Source: Peromyscus leucopus (taxonomy: Eukaryota; Chordata; Mammalia; Rodentia; Cricetidae). From it: a stretch of 64,000 nt of DNA. Within the stretch, counting starts at the first letter, position 1. Every line of letters begins with the position of its first letter. The notes beneath the pieces are model-generated. The model had not been told where the DNA came from, did no database searches, and was given only the letters and a program-made list of their open reading frames with translations. Below are positions 48,301 through 58,970 of this stretch, piece by piece. The DNA lies in contig NC_051085.1 in NCBI RefSeq assembly GCF_004664715.2, forward strand, positions 24,698,551 to 24,762,550, given 5' to 3'. Both the position numbers and the translations under genes were made by a program.

Positions 48301-48844
48301 GAAAAAAAAAAAATCTACTCACCTGAAACAGGGAACCAGTGTTAAAAGTAAGGATACCACTGAAGTTCATTGGGGTACTAATGACTTTTATTTGGGGTAG
48401 CTTTCGGAAGTATGGGTGAAGGGTTGCTACAGGAACAGAAATCACTTAAAAACAACAAAAGCCCACCACAGTAAATGGCGGCTCACAAAAGCTGTAGCCC
48501 TGGAGCTCACCCCACAACTTAAAGGCATCTTGACAAGTCTCTCTTCCAAACAGTTCATCTTGACTGCCTCTTCTAGGAAGCCTGGCCTGTCTGAGGGTGT
48601 CACCCAGCAGACTTGGCTATTTATCTAGACTTGGATAGGAAGAATGGCTCATGTATCTGGTCAGTTTCAGGGACTTCCTAAAGCTGCCGAGTTGTTTACT
48701 CCCTAAGTTTTAATGCGTCTCCCTTTAAATACCCTCCTAAGATCTTCCCAGCAGGATGGAGTATTTCACTTCCCTTACATCCTTAGCCTTAAAACACTTT
48801 GTCCAAGATAGAATGTATCATCTGAGAAGAAATTAGCATGTAAC

Positions 48845-48990
48845 ACCATGTCCCATCTTTCCACAGTGGCACTAGGACTATGGTCATACTATGTGTGCAC
48901 AGGGCTTTTCATAGGTTCTTGCGATTTCAACTCAGGCCTTCACACTTACCTGGTGAGCACTTTCACACATAAACCGTCTCCCCAGCCCAA
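48845..48990 (-). repeat. B4/RSINE-type SINE fragment
   Basis: 'gcgatttcaactcaggcct', 'tggtgagcactttcacaca' and 'aaaccgtctccccagccc' form the reverse tRNA-like half of a composite SINE. Confidence 0.6.
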
Positions 48991-49439
48991 TCTGGAATAT
49001 GTAATAAGGTCTTTGCAGTATCCAGAACAAAACTGGCACCAGAGTTGGAAACGAAAACTGGCTTATGAACTCACAGAGACTGTGGCAGCCTGCATGGGGC
49101 CTGCATGGGTCTAAGGCAGATGGGGTGCTAGAGCTGAGAAGGGAAGTGGACAAGCCCATTCCTACCCCAAAATCTGTCTCCAATTAAAATCCACTAGCAA
49201 AGGAAAAGTTAGTAGAGTCTTCAGTAGAGTCTCACAGTGTACAAAGCACACTCGAAGGCAGGTCCCATGCCCAACACAAAATGAACTCAATGGTATTTTT
49301 GTCTCACAATGCTTCATCTGGCTTTATTTATTTATTTATTTATTTATTTACTTACTTACTTACATGTTTATTTATTATGTAATTTAATCTGTATTTTAAT
49401 CCTTACATATCTTTTGCCTATCTATTATGGCTTGCAATT

Positions 49440-49735
49440 TTGTTTCTATAGGTTTTGTGTGTGTGTGAATTTGTGTGTCTCAGTGTCTGTATGTGTTTCT
49501 TCTCCTTTTACTTTGGCTCTCTTTTAATGTTTGTTTTTATTTTATCATATTCTTATCGTTATTATTATTTCTAGATGCCTGTTTATGTTCTAGTGAGAGA
49601 GAGAAAGAAAGGGTGTGGATTTGGGTGGATGGGAAAGTGGGGGAAATTGGGGAGGGGTTGGAACAGCAGAAACTGTAATCAAAATATATTATGAATAAAA
49701 TGTATTTTCACTTAAAGTAAATAAATAAAAGCAAA
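49440..49735 (+). repeat. L1 3' end
   Basis: 'gaaagggtgtggatttgggt', 'aattggggaggggttggaac' and 'atattatgaataaaatgta' match a rodent L1 terminal part with an A-rich tail. A (TTTA)n run at 49322-49350 lies upstream. Confidence 0.65.
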
Positions 49736-49968
49736 AAAGATGTCAGCCAAAAAAAAAACCAAACCAAAACAGCAACAAAGAATAACTAGAACAATTTAAT
49801 CAATAGGTCAATGAAATAAACTAACCGTTTTCAAAACAGAAAATACAAATGACCAATCACCTTATGAAATACTGTTCACTTCATTAGTCACTTGAGAAAC
49901 ACAAATTAAAACAATACTGAGATTTCAATCTTACCCAGTCAGGAAGGCAGTCATGAAGAGAACAATGA

Positions 49969-50118
49969 GCCAGGAATGGTGGTGACACATGCCTCTTAAT
50001 TCCAGCACTCTGGAGGCAGAAGCAGATGGATCTCTGTGAGTTCAAAGCTAGCCTGGTCTACATGGTGAGTTCTAAGCCAGCCACACAGAGCTGCACAGTG
50101 AGACCCTGTCTCGAAATA
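49969..50118 (+). repeat. B1-like SINE inside L1
   Basis: 'gccaggaatggtggtgacac' to 'cagtgagaccctgtctcg'. Likely TSD: 'agagaacaatga' (49957-49968) and 'agagaacaaatga' (50152-50164), one base length difference; the sequence 50119-50151 would then be its tail. Confidence 0.9.
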
Positions 50119-50165
50119 AATTCATTCCGTAACTACATTGAAGCTCTTTAGAGAGAACAAATGAT

Positions 50166-50362
50166 AACGGCGGAAGAGGTGGCTTGATGGTGAAGAGCAC
50201 GTGCTGCTCTGCAGAGGACTTGAGTAGGATTCTCAGCAGCTAAGTTGGGAGGCTCACAACTGCCTGAAAACCCAGCTCCAGGGGACCCAATGCCCTCATT
50301 TGTCCTCCAGCAGCCCTGCACTCACCCAAACCCACACACATATCCACGTAATTAAAAATAAA
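50166..50362 (+). repeat. B2-like SINE inside L1
   Basis: 'ggaagaggtggcttgatggt', 'actgcctgaaaacccagctc', 'ccaggggacccaatgccc' and a 3' part with 'cacacacatatccacg' and an A-rich tail. Confidence 0.85.
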
Positions 50363-50490
50363 AAGAAGCCTATAGTAGGGGCACATACCTTTAATCCCTG
50401 CACCTGGGAAGTAGGGCCAGGTGGATCCCATGAGTTCCAGACCAACCACAGCTACATAGGCAGACCCTGTCTGAAAAAACAAATAATAAA
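50363..50490 (+). repeat. B1-like SINE inside L1
   Basis: 'gcacatacctttaatccctg', 'gttccagaccaaccacagct' and 'gcagaccctgtctgaaaaaa' give a diverged B1 directly abutting the B2. Confidence 0.85.
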
Positions 50491-51302
50491 TAATAAAATC
50501 GCAATTTTTAAAACAAGTAACAACAATTGTCATTGAAGATACAGACAAAAGACTATACTTATACACTAGTGGTGGAAATGGAAATTAGTCCAGAAATTGT
50601 GGAAGTCAGTGTGGAGGTTTCTCACCAAACCAACAATAGATATTCCATGTGCCTCAGCGATAATATTCTTATGTATTTATCTAAAGGATTCTGTTAACAT
50701 GTCACAGAGACGCTTGTGCATCAACATCTATTTCAGCAGGTAAGTTATGGAACCAACCTAAGTGCCCAACAATAGAGGAGAAATAGAAAAAAAATATAAT
50801 GTATAAATAAATATTGGAAGCTTTTCAACCATAAAGAAGAACAAACATTGCAGAAAAAAAAATGGATGCAACTATAGGTAGTTATATACCAAACAAATTA
50901 AGTCAGCCTCAGAAAGACAAGCATATATGTTCTCTTATTTGTGCTCCCAGATTTATAGAGATACAAAAAGTCATGTGTGCATATGATGGGTAGCAGAAAC
51001 AAGACTGTACTGGACAAAAAAAAAAAAGACTCACGTCCTAGAGAAGCAGCAGAAGAAGTATGGACAGAGAATATGCTTGAAATGACATACACCAACCAGT
51101 CTGAGAATGTTCTCGTGATACATTGTGCACAACGGAAACTGAAAAGCTATAAATTACAATGCTTTTTATAAGATGAGGCCATGAACATGAGAGAGGCGGG
51201 AGGCATAGGAGAAGTAGCAGGAAGCGAAGGGGAGGAAATGATGTAAATACAGTGGTCATGTATGAAGTTCTCAAAAAAATTATTAATTAAAAAAAAATCA
51301 GT

Positions 51303-51563
51303 AGGTGGCCAGTAAAATGACTCATGGGTAAAGACACCTATCATCAAGCCTGATGATACATACGTGTTTGGTCCCTAGGATGTGCATGGTGGGAGGAGAA
51401 ACTGACTCTCCCAGGTGGTCCTCTGACCACCACACATATGCTGTGCCAAGTGCATACTTGTGCTCACACTCACACACACATACACACACACAAAATCCAA
51501 ACACACACACATACACACACATACACACAAACTCCAAACACATGCACACAAACAAACTCCAAA

Positions 51564-51602
<39 letters not shown>
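51303..51602 (+). repeat. B3-type SINE with long CA-rich tail
   Basis: Head 'tggccagtaaaatgactca', body 'gtggtcctctgaccaccaca', then a 130-base CA-rich tail ending in about 20 pure CA units. Frames across it are artefacts. Confidence 0.75.
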
Positions 51603-51604
<2 letters not shown>

Positions 51605-52170
51605 AACGCACAAATTAGTTAAATTTTATCAATCAAATAAATCTATCAAAAATTAAAATATAAGTTTTTATTATATTTAAATAAAAATATATAATATAAT
51701 CTTTAAACCAGCAGGGAGTGTCTGCAAAAGCAGTAGATCTTTTCAAAATGCATTTAATCTTTTTAAGTCACGTGGGAAGACATCTAACAAAATGAAATAG
51801 CATATGCACTTCCAACTCTAAGGAGAAGCACATTGTATTTATGAAGAATGATTCAGCATTTAAAACTTTCATTTATTTTAACATTAGGGTTGCCAGATCG
51901 GGCAAATAAAAATACAGACTGCAAGCTAGGGATGGTGGTGCCAATCTGTGATTCTAGCACTTGGGAGGTGGTAAGAGGGGACCATCGTGCACACAGGGGG
52001 AAAAAAAAAAGATCATAGCAAACCCTTCCCCAAAACCAATAAAAATAACTGCCCCCCTCAAAGAAAATCCACCCAACCAACCAAAAAACAAATAACAGGA
52101 ACCCAACCCAAACAATGGGGGTGGAGAGGGGAACAGCCAAACAAAAGGAAAAATCAGTTAAATTTTAACT
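51603..52170. other. no recognised gene; old SINE scrap
   Basis: A B1-like scrap ('gggatggtggtgccaatctg') lies near 51928-51970, followed by an A-rich region. Confidence 0.45.
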
Positions 52171-52174
52171 CAAG

Positions 52175-52470
52175 GCTAGTGAGATTCAGGACTAGCTAGT
52201 TCAGGCACTTGCCAACAAACCTGTTGGCCTTTTTATCCCCAGGACCTGGACTCTCATGGTGGAAGGAAAGACCTAACTCTTCCATGTCATCATTAAATCT
52301 CCATGGAAGCACAGTATCACTGCCCACACAAACTACACACACATACACACACACACACTCACATACACGCCCATACACACAAACTCCAAACACACACATA
52401 CACATACTCACACACACACATGCACACACACACACACTCACACATACAAAACTCAAAATTAATAAATGTA
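52175..52470 (+). repeat. B3-type SINE with CA-rich tail
   Basis: 'aggcacttgccaacaaacct', 'ccaggacctggactctcatg' and a CA-rich tail to about 52448, then an A-rich end. It is similar in build to the element at 51303. Confidence 0.65.
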
Positions 52471-52759
52471 ATAAAATTTTAATTGAGTTTCAAGTGGGCA
52501 AAGAAAATTCTCAGCATTTCTATCTCCTCCAAATTGAATTAGTTCCTCCTGGAAGGAGGAAGGAGACTCACATGAGTCAGGAAGTAAGATCATTAAGAGG
52601 CTCAGGAAACTCAACAAGCTTACAAGAACTCATGAAGCTCAGAAAGTTATGACTCACAAAGTCACTGCCCTAGGTTATGTTAGCACTGAAAAGTTGATGG
52701 GGCAGGTAGGATTCCATTCATTTAGATCTGTCTGCACACTAGACAGGGAGCCCGAGAGG

Positions 52760-53303
52760 CAGCTCAGTGAGTAACCTGTGAGTAATGCATCACCCCTTCC
52801 CCAGTGAGATACTCCTCACCCCTACCCTTGTGAGTGACCCCTCACCCATGCCCCTGTGAGTGACTCTGTAGACAAATTTCTAAACGATCTTAATAAATAA
52901 AAACACGGAACCAAATATAGGGGTGAAAACCTTAGAGAAAGATCAGAGGAACAGGACAAACCACAAGCTAACCTCACCTCGCCAACTCCGCAGCTTCCAA
53001 AGAGAGCTCCTTCCTGTAGACTCATGTTTATATGCCTTTTCTGTTCTGTTCTCTCATTGGCTCTCTTAGTCCAGCTACATCACCTGCTCTTCCTACACAG
53101 CTCTGTCACTTTCTGTCTGTCTGCACAGACCTCCAGAACTCTAAGGTTGGTACTGGGATTAAAGGCGTGTGCCACCACCCTTGGCTCTGTTCCCTCACCC
53201 CTGCCCCTGTGAGTGACCCCTCACCCCTGCCCCTGTGAATGACCCCTCACCCCTGCCCCTGTGAGTGACCCCTCACCCCTGCCCCTGTGAATGACACCTC
53301 ACT
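52760..53303. repeat. 26-bp minisatellite interrupted by an LTR-like piece
   Basis: The unit is about 'ctcacccctgcccctgtgag' plus 'tgaccc'. Degenerate copies lie at 52760-52866 and cleaner tandem copies at 53192-53303, some reading 'gtgaat' instead of 'gtgagt'. The middle 52870-53184 is unrelated, repeat-derived sequence. Confidence 0.85.
52870..53184 (-). repeat. LTR-like fragment with B1-like end
   Basis: 'ttaataaataaaaacacgg', 'tataggggtgaaaacctta' and 'ctaacctcacctcgccaact' are collinear with the LTR at 60214. The right end is B1-like ('gggattaaaggcgtgtgcc'). It is shorter than that LTR and lacks its terminal TG...CA boundaries. Confidence 0.6.
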
Positions 53304-54290
53304 CCTTCTCCTATATACAGTCACGGTGAACTCACTGATTCACCAAGGCAGACTTGGGTGGAATTCTTTCTTAGTTCCATTTTTGTTACTCTACCTGGGA
53401 TAAACAGACATTAGTTCACATCTTCCCAGGCAAAGTCACGTAGCATTAATGTAAGATTCTATCTTGGTATAGAAATAAAACTCAGCAACAGGAAAAGTTG
53501 TGGAAAGACCATATCTATAGAAAATAAATCTATCATGGGGAAAACTTGCATCAGTTAGGATTCCTTGGGTGCAAGAAACAGAAATCAATCTAGCTCAAGA
53601 AGCACAAGAAATACATAAGACTGAAGAATGTGGGCCCCTGTATGCAATCAGAGTCATTCTTGAAGTCAGGAGCCAACATATGTCTAGAGAGAAAAAAACC
53701 AAAGGACAATTATAACAGGCTGGAATAATTAATGCCAACTGCTTTTTATACCATTCTCTACATTCCTTGTGAGTTCCAGATTTCGAGGAAAAGAATGCAC
53801 TGAATTGGTATAGTTTGGGCTATGTGTCCATCCCCTGACTGGAGAAAATGGGAACATCGTGTTTAGCAATCTCATGCCTGTATACATAGGGAAGAGGCGT
53901 CCTTCCCAGTGTGAGTTTGGGGCACAATTTCAAAAGAAGGGGAAATGGATTTTTGGCAGACATAAACAGCAGATGTCCACTGCGTGACTGAAAAACACAG
54001 ATCATAAGAAACGTGCCAATGTACCACAGAGTTGCGAGTGCATGCTTGGTACAAGCTCTTTTTTTTTTAAGTAAAAAGTTCTGTTGAGATGAGTCATTCT
54101 GGGAAATCATTAGAAGTGGGACACAAGATGAAATGGGCACACATCTTGATGAGGAAGAGTCAGTCATGTCTTACTCTCTGTGGTTGGAATAATCAGGGTG
54201 TCATTCTCAAGCTAGCCCTGCTCATAGTGACTACTAAGAAATCTCTACTGGAAAATAGTAACAGTTACACCTTTAAAGCTTGGGGTATTC
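53304..54290. other. no recognised gene; possible ancient repeat
   Basis: 'ttccttgggtgcaagaaaca' near 53560 and 'tgtgtccatcccctgactgg' near 53824 resemble an old interspersed repeat that I cannot name. The 115-codon minus frame at 53820-54167 has no domain. Confidence 0.4.
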
Positions 54291-54299
54291 ATGACTGAT

Positions 54300-54580
54300 T
54301 GCCACGTCTTCTCAAGTCAAAGAAGGTACCTCTGCATCAACCATCAGTATTTGGTTCACAGATAAGCAACGTCCATCCTTCCAAAACAAGATATGAGGAA
54401 ATATGTCCTCTGTGTCAAATGTATATATTACAACAATTAAATAAAGAGCGACCATGAATTCAAAAGGGGGGCCATGAGAGGGTTCAGAAAGAGAAAAGGA
54501 AAGCCGGAAATTATGTAATTATAATCTGAAAAACTAAAAAAATAAAATACTTTAAAAAATAAAAGCAAAGCAAAAGAAAA
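54300..54580 (+). repeat. L1 3' end
   Basis: 'agagcgaccatgaattcaaa', 'gagagggttcagaaagaga' and 'atgtaattataatctgaaa' with an A-rich tail fit an old rodent L1 terminal part. Confidence 0.65.
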
Positions 54581-54939
54581 AAAAAAACCCAAAGCAGTAA
54601 AATGTCATTTGGCCTACAGATGAAAGGCTTGCTTTGCTCAAGATCAAGATGTGGCTTCTCCAGGGGTGACCACAAAAGTATCTGTGCCCAACAAAATAAC
54701 TGTCATGACAGTCAACAGTAAGGGCTTCAATGGGAAAGCTAGAGCAACAGGCAAGGTTTATGCCTGTGCTCCATGTGAACCCTGCACATGGAGTGAACAT
54801 TAACTTAGTCTATCCTGCTGGCTTGCTTTTTGTAGTGCTGGGGGCTGGACGCATGTGTTTTACTACTGAACATGTGCTACTGCATCTCCTATGCATTTAC
54901 TACATGCATGTACTGCTGAGCTATGTGCTCCAAGGACCT

Positions 54940-55080
54940 TTAACTATGTTGAGACAAGGACACACCACTAAGTTGGCCAAGCTGGCCTTGAATTCACTGT
55001 GTAACCCAGGTAAGCCATGAACCTGTGATTGTCCAGTCTCAGCATCCCAAGTAGCTGGGATCACAGGGGCCCCCAACAGG
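54940..55080 (-). repeat. B1/B4-like SINE, old
   Basis: 'aagctggccttgaattcact', 'tcagcatcccaagtagctg' and 'gggatcacagg' give a reverse, diverged B1-like body. Confidence 0.65.
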
Positions 55081-55144
55081 CTTCCCTCAATTTGGACATT
55101 CTTGTATAACTAATTAGCACTAAAATATTAAGAGAAAAGCAGAA

Positions 55145-55270
55145 ACTGAGTACGGAAGCCAACACGGAATTCCAGCATCCTGGAGATTGAAGTAGGAAGA
55201 TCATCAGTTCTGGGTCAGCCAGGGTACACAGAATGAGACTCTATGGCAAAATAAGAAGGAAGAAAAGAAA
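55145..55270 (+). repeat. B1-related SINE, old
   Basis: 'ggaattccagcatcctggag', 'agttctgggtcagccaggg' and 'gaatgagactctatggc' follow the B1 order. Confidence 0.65.
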
Positions 55271-55891
55271 GAGAAAACAGAAAACTATATTGTTTGCATT
55301 GCTTTATTATATATTATAAAGGCTGGTATAGATTTCACTTGGGAAATATTTGCTACCAGTATTTTCCAGCAGCCTTTAATTTCCCTTTGAATGTATGAAA
55401 TCTTAACTTTTTTTTTGATCAAACATATTATCTTGTTCTTCTGCAATTGGCTTCAATTGTTTTATGCTTGGAAAGTACTTCTTTACAGAAGACCAACACC
55501 TACAATTCACTTTTATCTCTTATTTGTTTCTGTTTTGTGTTTTTCAATACAGAGGCTCAAAGCCAGGATCTTGGGTCTGCTAGGCACGTGCTGTACCACT
55601 AAGCAACATCCCCTGTTTTATAATTTGCTTCTCCAAATCTTCCTATAGAGAATGTGTTATTATCCTTGAGTCCTTGGCTCCAGGTTTACACAAGATTTTG
55701 AGTCTTAATCAGGAATACTCATACAAAGACTGATTAGCTTGTATTTTCATCAGAAAGGCCACCTTATAAAGACTGAAATACTGCTGCTGATCTCTACTAA
55801 CCATCAGAACCTTTGGTAATTGGTAAATGAATAATGTAAAAAGATTTTGTTCCGTGGAACAGACTTTTATTAGTGAAATTAATAGTATCAT

Positions 55892-55893
<2 letters not shown>
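55271..55893. other. no recognised gene
   Basis: A short reverse B4-tail-like piece ('gtgctgtaccactaagcaac') lies near 55588-55608. Nothing else was recognised. Confidence 0.45.

Positions 55894-55930
<37 letters not shown>
55894..55930. repeat. (CA)n microsatellite
   Basis: About 18 uninterrupted CA units. Confidence 0.95.
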
Positions 55931-55932
<2 letters not shown>

Positions 55933-56483
55933 ATTAAAACTTTCAGGGATATGAGATACTTCCTGTCTTTGTATGAGCAGTATTCAAGAATCCTATATCC
56001 TGTTCACCTCATAACAGCACTAAGACGTGACTCTAATGAGATTGTCCTGCAGTTCCTTGTGTGACTGACTGGAGTTGTTCAAGAATTGTTTTCATGAACA
56101 ACTCCAGTCTACTAAAAGGATTGTTATTAATATTTGCCCTCTTCAAAACTAATCATCATGAATAACCTAAGAGCTGTATAAAATCACATGATCTCAGGCC
56201 AGTTAAATATTCACCAATAGTGTCTTTTAATTTGTTTCATGGTTTATCTTTTAATTTAAAAACAACAACAAAAACCTCTTAACTTCCCTGGAACTTTCTA
56301 TCTCAAATATCTACTGGAGGAGAGCCATTTACATGAATTGGTGAGGCAAACTGACACAAAACAGAAGGTCAGAAAGATTGTGCCAAGTTACAGAGGCCAG
56401 GAAGACTGCCACTCCTGTGCTTGGACCAACTATTAACATCTGGGAATGCAGGTCCAGGATTGCTGTTTGTATGGACTTCCTTT
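55931..56483. other. no recognised feature
   Basis: A short inverted pair ('gactggagttgttcaag' and 'catgaacaactccagtc') near 56067-56109 could form a small stem. No gene was recognised. Confidence 0.45.
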
Positions 56484-56498
56484 CTTCTAACAATTCTT

Positions 56499-56660
56499 TT
56501 TTTTTTTTTTTTTGATTTTTCGAGACAGGGTTTCTCTGTGTAGCTTTGCGCCTTTCCTGGGACTCACTTGGTAGCCCAGGCTGGCCTCGAACTCACAGAG
56601 ATCCGCCTGGCTCTGCCTCCCGAGTGCTGGGATTAAAGGCGTGCGCCACCACCGCCCGGC
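56499..56660 (-). repeat. B1 SINE, young, with exact 15-bp TSD
   Basis: A reverse young-type B1. The flanks 'cttctaacaattctt' are exact at 56484-56498 and 56661-56675. Confidence 0.97.
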
Positions 56661-56795
56661 CTTCTAACAATTCTTGAAGCATTTATATTTTGGGGCAAAT
56701 ACTTTTAACTTATCAAACACTAAGGAACAAACTGTGCATTTGTAGCCCAATAACACTGCAAAGGCTGCCAGTTTATCTTTGGTTTATAATGTAAG

Positions 56796-56800
<5 letters not shown>

Positions 56801-56860
<60 letters not shown>
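56801..56860. repeat. (AT)30 microsatellite
   Basis: Sixty bases of perfect alternating AT. It is self-complementary and prone to hairpin or cruciform formation. Confidence 0.95.
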
Positions 56861-56862
<2 letters not shown>

Positions 56863-56984
56863 CTCTGTGTTTGTGATTTTTTTCCAAAACTGTCTGTGGA
56901 TAAGACCATAGTCCAGCTAAAATCTTATCCTACAGCAATTAAACACTCTAAATGCTAAATGTTGTAGGAGCTATCTTCATGTTG

Positions 56985-57350
56985 AGTATTGCCTCAGTTA
57001 AGGTTTCTATAGCTGTGAATAGACACCATGACTATGGCAACTCTTATAAAGGAAAACATTTAACTGGGGCTGGCTTACAGTTCAGAGGTTCTGTCCATTG
57101 TCATCATAGTGGAAAACATAGCAGCACACAGGCAAACGTGGTCCTGGAGAGGTAGCTGAGAGTTCTACATCTGAATCTATAGCAAGAGAGAGAGATGGGG
57201 CCTGTTTCCAGCCTTTGAAACCTCAAAGCCCACTTCCAGTGACATAATTCCTTCAACAAAGCCACACCTACTCCAACAAGGCCACACCTCCAATAATACC
57301 ACTCCCTACGACTCTATGGGGTCCATTTTCATTCAAGCCACCACAAGTAT
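56985..57350. repeat. common rodent interspersed repeat, family not named
   Basis: 'ctatagctgtgaatagacac', 'catgactatggcaactctta', 'tggggctggcttacagttc' and 'caaggccacacctcca' belong to a very common rodent repeat that I recognise without a secure name. Orientation and exact ends are not assigned. Confidence 0.7.
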
Positions 57351-57903
57351 ATGTATTCCTTTAACATTTTCATGACAACCATATACTACTGAATGCTAAA
57401 TAATAATTTTACTATGATTAATTTTTTAGCACTTATTAAACATGAGACAGAATGCACCCATCTACCTCAAAACCAACATCATCTCTTCATGGATTCTGTT
57501 TTCCAGAGTTACCTCGCCTCTTACTATCAGCACATTGGGGTAAACTCAAAAAAATATTTTTTTTCTTCTCCAAAAACTTTCTCTGATATTTTGATGTGAA
57601 ATTAATTTTCTATGTGGTTTTTACTAATATGTAAATATGTTCCTGTATATTTGTTGTTCATCTGGCTATTTGACTTAAGTCTCCTCTGATTATAAAATTT
57701 TAATTTATTCCTTTTGATTCTCTAATCATATAACTCAATATCTGATGTATTCAGTTTCTGAGCTATAAAATAAAATGAAGAATTTTCATTCGTTGAAAAT
57801 TTTAACATGCTTAAGAGTAAAGAGTTATGTCCTAGAACTATTTTGAGGTAACTCTATGATGATTGGACATGTGTTTTGCAATCTAGTCAACTTTGTGTTC
57901 CTT
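57351..57903. other. no recognised feature
   Basis: AT-rich, with no gene or clear repeat. Confidence 0.5.
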
Positions 57904-57918
57904 AAAAATTAATATACC

Positions 57919-58070
57919 TGCCAGGCGGTGGTGGCACACGCCTTTAATCCCAGCACTCAGGAGGCAGAGCCAGGCAGATCTCTGTGAATTCGAGGCCAGC
58001 TTGGTCTACAGAGTGAGACCCAGGACAGGCACCAAAACTACACGAGAAACTCTGTCTCAAAAAAACAAAC
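57919..58070 (+). repeat. B1 SINE with exact 15-bp TSD
   Basis: The flanks 'aaaaattaatatacc' are exact at 57904-57918 and 58071-58085. Its 3' part reads 'caggacaggcaccaaaact' rather than 'ggcgcaaagctacac', so it is a different B1 subtype from the other young copies. Confidence 0.97.
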
Positions 58071-58363
58071 AAAAATTAATATACCCAAAGCTTCTATTGA
58101 TAGCAAAGGTATGCATCTGCTTTGTGTGCGGTGAGCAATAGATACACAGGAGCCTGGCTGCTCAGAAGGGAAGGCAGAAAACAAATTGAATTAGTAAGGC
58201 GTTACCTAAAACTGTCATCTGCCCCACAGCAATATTACTTTCTCATCACTCATACGCACGCAATGCTTCTTTGTATCCCATACTCTCTTCCTGGTGAAAT
58301 TTACCGAAGACTTCCTGTGATATTGTATACTTAATTATTTTTAAATATATTTTGTTTAATGTG

Positions 58364-58364
<1 letters not shown>

Positions 58365-58405
<41 letters not shown>
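58365..58405. repeat. (GT)n microsatellite
   Basis: About 20 uninterrupted GT units. Two overlapping frames across it are repeat artefacts. Confidence 0.95.
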
Positions 58406-58408
<3 letters not shown>

Positions 58409-58599
58409 TGCTACAGTCCCATGGTGTCAGTCAGAGAAAAATTTTTGGAAACTGATTCTCTTTCTCCAGTATGCATTTGGGGGAGCAGGCTTGCTCAGCA
58501 AGCACTTTCATTTAAGACAGGTAAAAACATGCAAGATAGTTCAGCCTGAGGCCCTGCTTGATTTTAACTGTGCATAGCTTTGCCCACCCCTTTCTTTTT

Positions 58600-58602
<3 letters not shown>

Positions 58603-58650
<48 letters not shown>
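58603..58650. repeat. (GT)n microsatellite
   Basis: Twenty-four GT units forming the edge of the reverse SINE that follows. Confidence 0.95.
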
Positions 58651-58651
<1 letters not shown>

Positions 58652-58654
58652 GCA

Positions 58655-58970
58655 TATAAACTTCACATGTGTAGGTGTGTGTATGAGTTCACATGCATGT
58701 AGGTATATACACCTGTGGAGGTCTGAGGTTGATGTATGAATTGTCTTCCACATTAATCAATGAGGCAGGGTCTCTGTCAAAACAAAACTCTCTGCTGAGG
58801 CTAGTCTCTACAGCCATCTTGCTCTGAGTTCACAGTGTCTCTGTCTTCTGAGGCTGAACTCACAAGCAGGTAACCATCCACCCGGGATTATAATGGGTTC
58901 TGGTGATCTGAACACTGGCCCTCAGGCTTGTGCAGCAAGGGTTCAGCCACTAGGTATCTCCTGAGCCTAG
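58655..58970 (-). repeat. B4/RSINE-type SINE
   Basis: 'ggaggtctgaggttgatgta', 'aatgaggcagggtctctgtc', 'ctcacaagcaggtaaccatc' and 'cactaggtatctcctgagcc' give a reverse composite SINE. Confidence 0.65.

Larger units (their letters stand above)
49760..51295 (+). repeat. L1 fragment: ORF2 end plus 3' UTR, carrying three SINEs
   Basis: 'gagaaacacaaattaaaac' and 'cccagtcaggaaggcagtc' lie in the C-terminal part of L1 ORF2. After three SINE insertions the same element resumes with 'gtggtggaaatggaaattag', 'cctaagtgcccaacaatag' and 'tatatgttctcttatttgtg', then a 3' UTR and A-rich end. ORF2 is broken by many stops, so no active protein is expected. Confidence 0.85.

Noticed and set aside
51465..51602. 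Regularly spaced CA blocks resembling a CRISPR-like array
   Set aside because: This is a compound CA microsatellite in a SINE tail of a mammalian genome, with no true repeats and spacers.
52209..52652. 147-codon open frame, the longest in the window
   Set aside because: It runs through a B3 SINE and its CA-rich tail, giving Thr/His-rich low-complexity protein. No domain and no gene context.
52864..53190. 'ctctgt' on both sides of the LTR-like piece as a 6-bp TSD
   Set aside because: The piece lacks TG...CA ends at these points, and the right 'ctctgt' appears to belong to the repeat itself, so it may be chance.
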